From assembly GCA_023426265.1 (NCBI GenBank), contig JAFABA010000067.1, positions 1-32,178 on the forward strand: 32,178 bases of DNA, given 5' to 3'. Below the pieces are notes generated by a model. The model did not search any database. It was not told the DNA's origin and saw only the letters and a list, made by a program, of their open reading frames with translations. The stretch comes from Bacillota bacterium. GTDB taxonomy: Bacteria; Bacillota; Clostridia; Christensenellales; CAG-138. Shown here in pieces: positions 30,698 through 32,178 of the stretch. A program made the translations under genes and the position numbers. Positions within the stretch are counted from its first letter, which is position 1. Each line of letters begins with the position of its first letter.

Positions 30698-32080
30698 ATG
30701 TCGCTCAAGGATATGCCCTGCCAGGAAGGATGCCTGACTCTGTTCAGCGCGCTCAACCGTTTTACGGTACTCCGGGATTCATTGGAGGAGCCACCGTTTG
30801 CGTGCCTCGCCTCGATGCTCTCGCATCTGCTGCAGAACGATCCGCTTGCCGCCGCAAAGGAATATCACGCGCTTTGCGCCGCGCTTTTGAATGGCGGCTA
30901 CCGCCGCGTGAGCGGAGACCTGTTCCGGGACTTTTTAATATGGGTGCTGACCGAGCGGGAAAACCCGTTTTCCGCCGCCGCGGCACGCGGCGTGTGGGAC
31001 GAGCCCCTCTCCACCGCCATGCGCGCCGATCTCAAGCGGATGGACGTGCTCTTTTCTTTAAACAGCGTCATCGCCAAACGGTGGATCGGCGAAAAAGCGC
31101 GCGATCAGCGCAATGCACGCCGCACGCCGCAGAAGGATAACATCAGCGTACTTTCCTCTGCCGTGTGGGGGGGTACGACCACCCGGCCGCTGCCTCAGGC
31201 TGCGCCCGCCGCCATTCCGGCCTCTGTGCCCGAGCCCATCCCGCTGCCGATCGACGAAAACGACTTTATCAGCTGGCGTTACCAGACGGAAGAGCAAAAG
31301 GACCCGTATGCCGCCGACCCTTCTTTGGAAGAGCTCTACGTGAGGCTGGATACTTCGGCGGACCGCGGGCTGCTGCTGGATGATCTCTGGAATTATGCCG
31401 CGACCTGCGGGTACGGCATATTTACGCGGTACCGCCTGTTCCTGGTGGAGGAAGGCGGAACGCTTTTGGGTCTATCCGCCCAGTCCCTGCCCGAAGAGGA
31501 CGCGTTTACGTTCTACCAGGCCCAACGCGAGCAGGCCATGCACAACGCCATCCGCTTTATGCGCGGGGAAAACGCGCAGAACTTTTTATTGACGGGCGGC
31601 GCCGGCGCGGGCAAGACCACGCAGATATTTTCACTTGCGAGGGAGCTGCCCGAGCTTCGGCTGGTTTATTGCCCGCCGGGGCATTTATCGGGATTGGCGC
31701 GCGTGCTGCCGCAGCTACTCAAGCAGCCGTTAAAATTCCTGATGTTTTTAGATGAGTTCGATTCGCAGGATGCCGCATGGCCCAAGCTTCGCGCGGCGCT
31801 TTCCCTGACGCTTTTATCGGAATCCAATATACTGGTGTGCGCCGCTGCCAGAAAGGCGGAAGACGTGTTCTTCCCGCTGCGCATCAACCTGCCGCCCCCG
31901 CAATTGAAAGAATTTATTGAGCTTGTCCAGTTTACGCTGCTGCGCGAGGGCAAGGACGTAGATGTGGATAGCATACAGAATGCCTGCATCGATTACGCAG
32001 CCGCCGCCGGGGTGAACGGCGGTTCGCCGCTCTCTTTCCGTTCCGCCGCAGCCATCGCGCAGGAACTGCTGGGAAAGTAG
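30698..32080 (+). CDS. DUF815-like AAA ATPase with long N-terminal extension
   Basis: A 460-residue cytoplasmic protein. The C-terminal half is a P-loop ATPase: Walker A GGAGAGKTT (300-308), Walker B FLMFLDEFD (347-355), and a sensor-like strand in SNILVCAAARKAEDVF. The segment ALHNAIRFMRG before the P-loop and the spacing resemble DUF815, a poorly known AAA family. Residues 1-140 are helical and residues 150-190 a Pro/Ala-rich linker; I recognise no domain there. ATG 30698 follows AAAGGGGG at nine bases. No partner gene is identifiable, although the next gene starts 72 bases downstream on the same strand. Confidence 0.78.
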   Translation: MSLKDMPCQEGCLTLFSALNRFTVLRDSLEEPPFACLASMLSHLLQNDPLAAAKEYHALCAALLNGGYRRVSGDLFRDFLIWVLTERENPFSAAAARGVWDEPLSTAMRADLKRMDVLFSLNSVIAKRWIGEKARDQRNARRTPQKDNISVLSSAVWGGTTTRPLPQAAPAAIPASVPEPIPLPIDENDFISWRYQTEEQKDPYAADPSLEELYVRLDTSADRGLLLDDLWNYAATCGYGIFTRYRLFLVEEGGTLLGLSAQSLPEEDAFTFYQAQREQAMHNAIRFMRGENAQNFLLTGGAGAGKTTQIFSLARELPELRLVYCPPGHLSGLARVLPQLLKQPLKFLMFLDEFDSQDAAWPKLRAALSLTLLSESNILVCAAARKAEDVFFPLRINLPPPQLKEFIELVQFTLLREGKDVDVDSIQNACIDYAAAAGVNGGSPLSFRSAAAIAQELLGK

Positions 32081-32109
32081 CGCCATAGACCGCACACTTT
32101 TCGCATACC

Positions 32110-32136
32110 ATTTTAAGTACGGTATTATTTTAAGTA
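32110..32136 (+). repeat. Direct repeat upstream of the last gene
   Basis: ATTTTAAGTA occurs at 32110-32119 and again at 32127-32136, a 17-base period. ATACC and GGTAT (32105-32109, 32121-32125) flank the first copy. It lies directly before the ribosome binding site of the next gene and may be a regulator site. Confidence 0.45.
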
Positions 32137-32152
32137 GAAGAGAGGTATCGCT

Positions 32153-32178
32153 ATGGATTCCATGACGCCTTATCCGCC
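32153..32178 (+). CDS. Start of a gene cut by the window edge
   Basis: ATG 32153 follows AGAGAGG at seven bases and opens a frame MDSMTPYPP to the end of the window. Too little is visible to name a product. Confidence 0.5.

Overview
The window looks like a chromosomal segment of a moderately GC-rich (by eye), motile, anaerobic Gram-positive bacterium, most likely a clostridium in the wide sense. The evidence is strong AAGGAGG-type ribosome binding sites, many intrinsic terminators, cyclic-di-GMP-I riboswitches, SigD-like promoters in front of chemoreceptors, a pyrG leader of the Bacillus type, a GapN-type dehydrogenase, and PadR/DUF1700/DUF4097 genes in one operon. The species cannot be named from the sequence. 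No prophage, insertion sequence, CRISPR array, rRNA or tRNA gene was seen.

Layout. (1) Positions 1-3320, minus strand: the start of a Flp/Tad pilus locus. A consensus promoter (3291-3319) drives a leader with a c-di-GMP-I riboswitch and terminator, then a TadG-like surface protein with a beta-solenoid body, then two more c-di-GMP-I riboswitches with their own terminators, then a prepilin peptidase and a Flp pilin cut by the window edge. (2) 3358-8810, minus: MsrAB, a membrane diguanylate cyclase (Cache-PAS-GGDEF) and a large regulator of unknown family with two N-terminal HTH domains. (3) 8887-12894, minus: pyruvate kinase, then lipA-lplA as an overlapping pair. (4) 12953-15713: an MFS exporter, a cysteine-rich DUF2148 protein, and an XRE-cupin regulator divergent from a LysE/RhtB exporter. 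(5) 16425-18130, minus: a DUF2807 lipoprotein, a small FMN-binding membrane protein and a LuxR-type HTH protein. (6) 18240-26374: two paralogous chemoreceptors with SigD-like promoters, with gapN and an AraC-GyrI regulator between them. (7) 26446-30594, minus: pyrG with a leader that looks like the CTP-sensing reiterative-transcription attenuator, and the padR-DUF1700-DUF4097 operon. (8) 30640 to the end, plus: a DUF815-like AAA ATPase and the first codons of another gene.

Working together. The strongest theme is cyclic-di-GMP and surface behaviour. A diguanylate cyclase lies directly upstream of a pilus locus whose transcript passes three successive c-di-GMP aptamer-terminator units. In the first two, the 3' strand of aptamer helix P1 is complementary to the 5' arm of the following terminator, so the predicted logic is termination when c-di-GMP is bound. 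The two chemoreceptors share a promoter motif, a four-unit HAMP array and a C-terminal [DE]FGKY tail. Three proteins (TadG-like, DUF2807, DUF4097) carry repetitive beta-helix-like bodies. The remaining genes are ordinary metabolism and small regulator-plus-target units.
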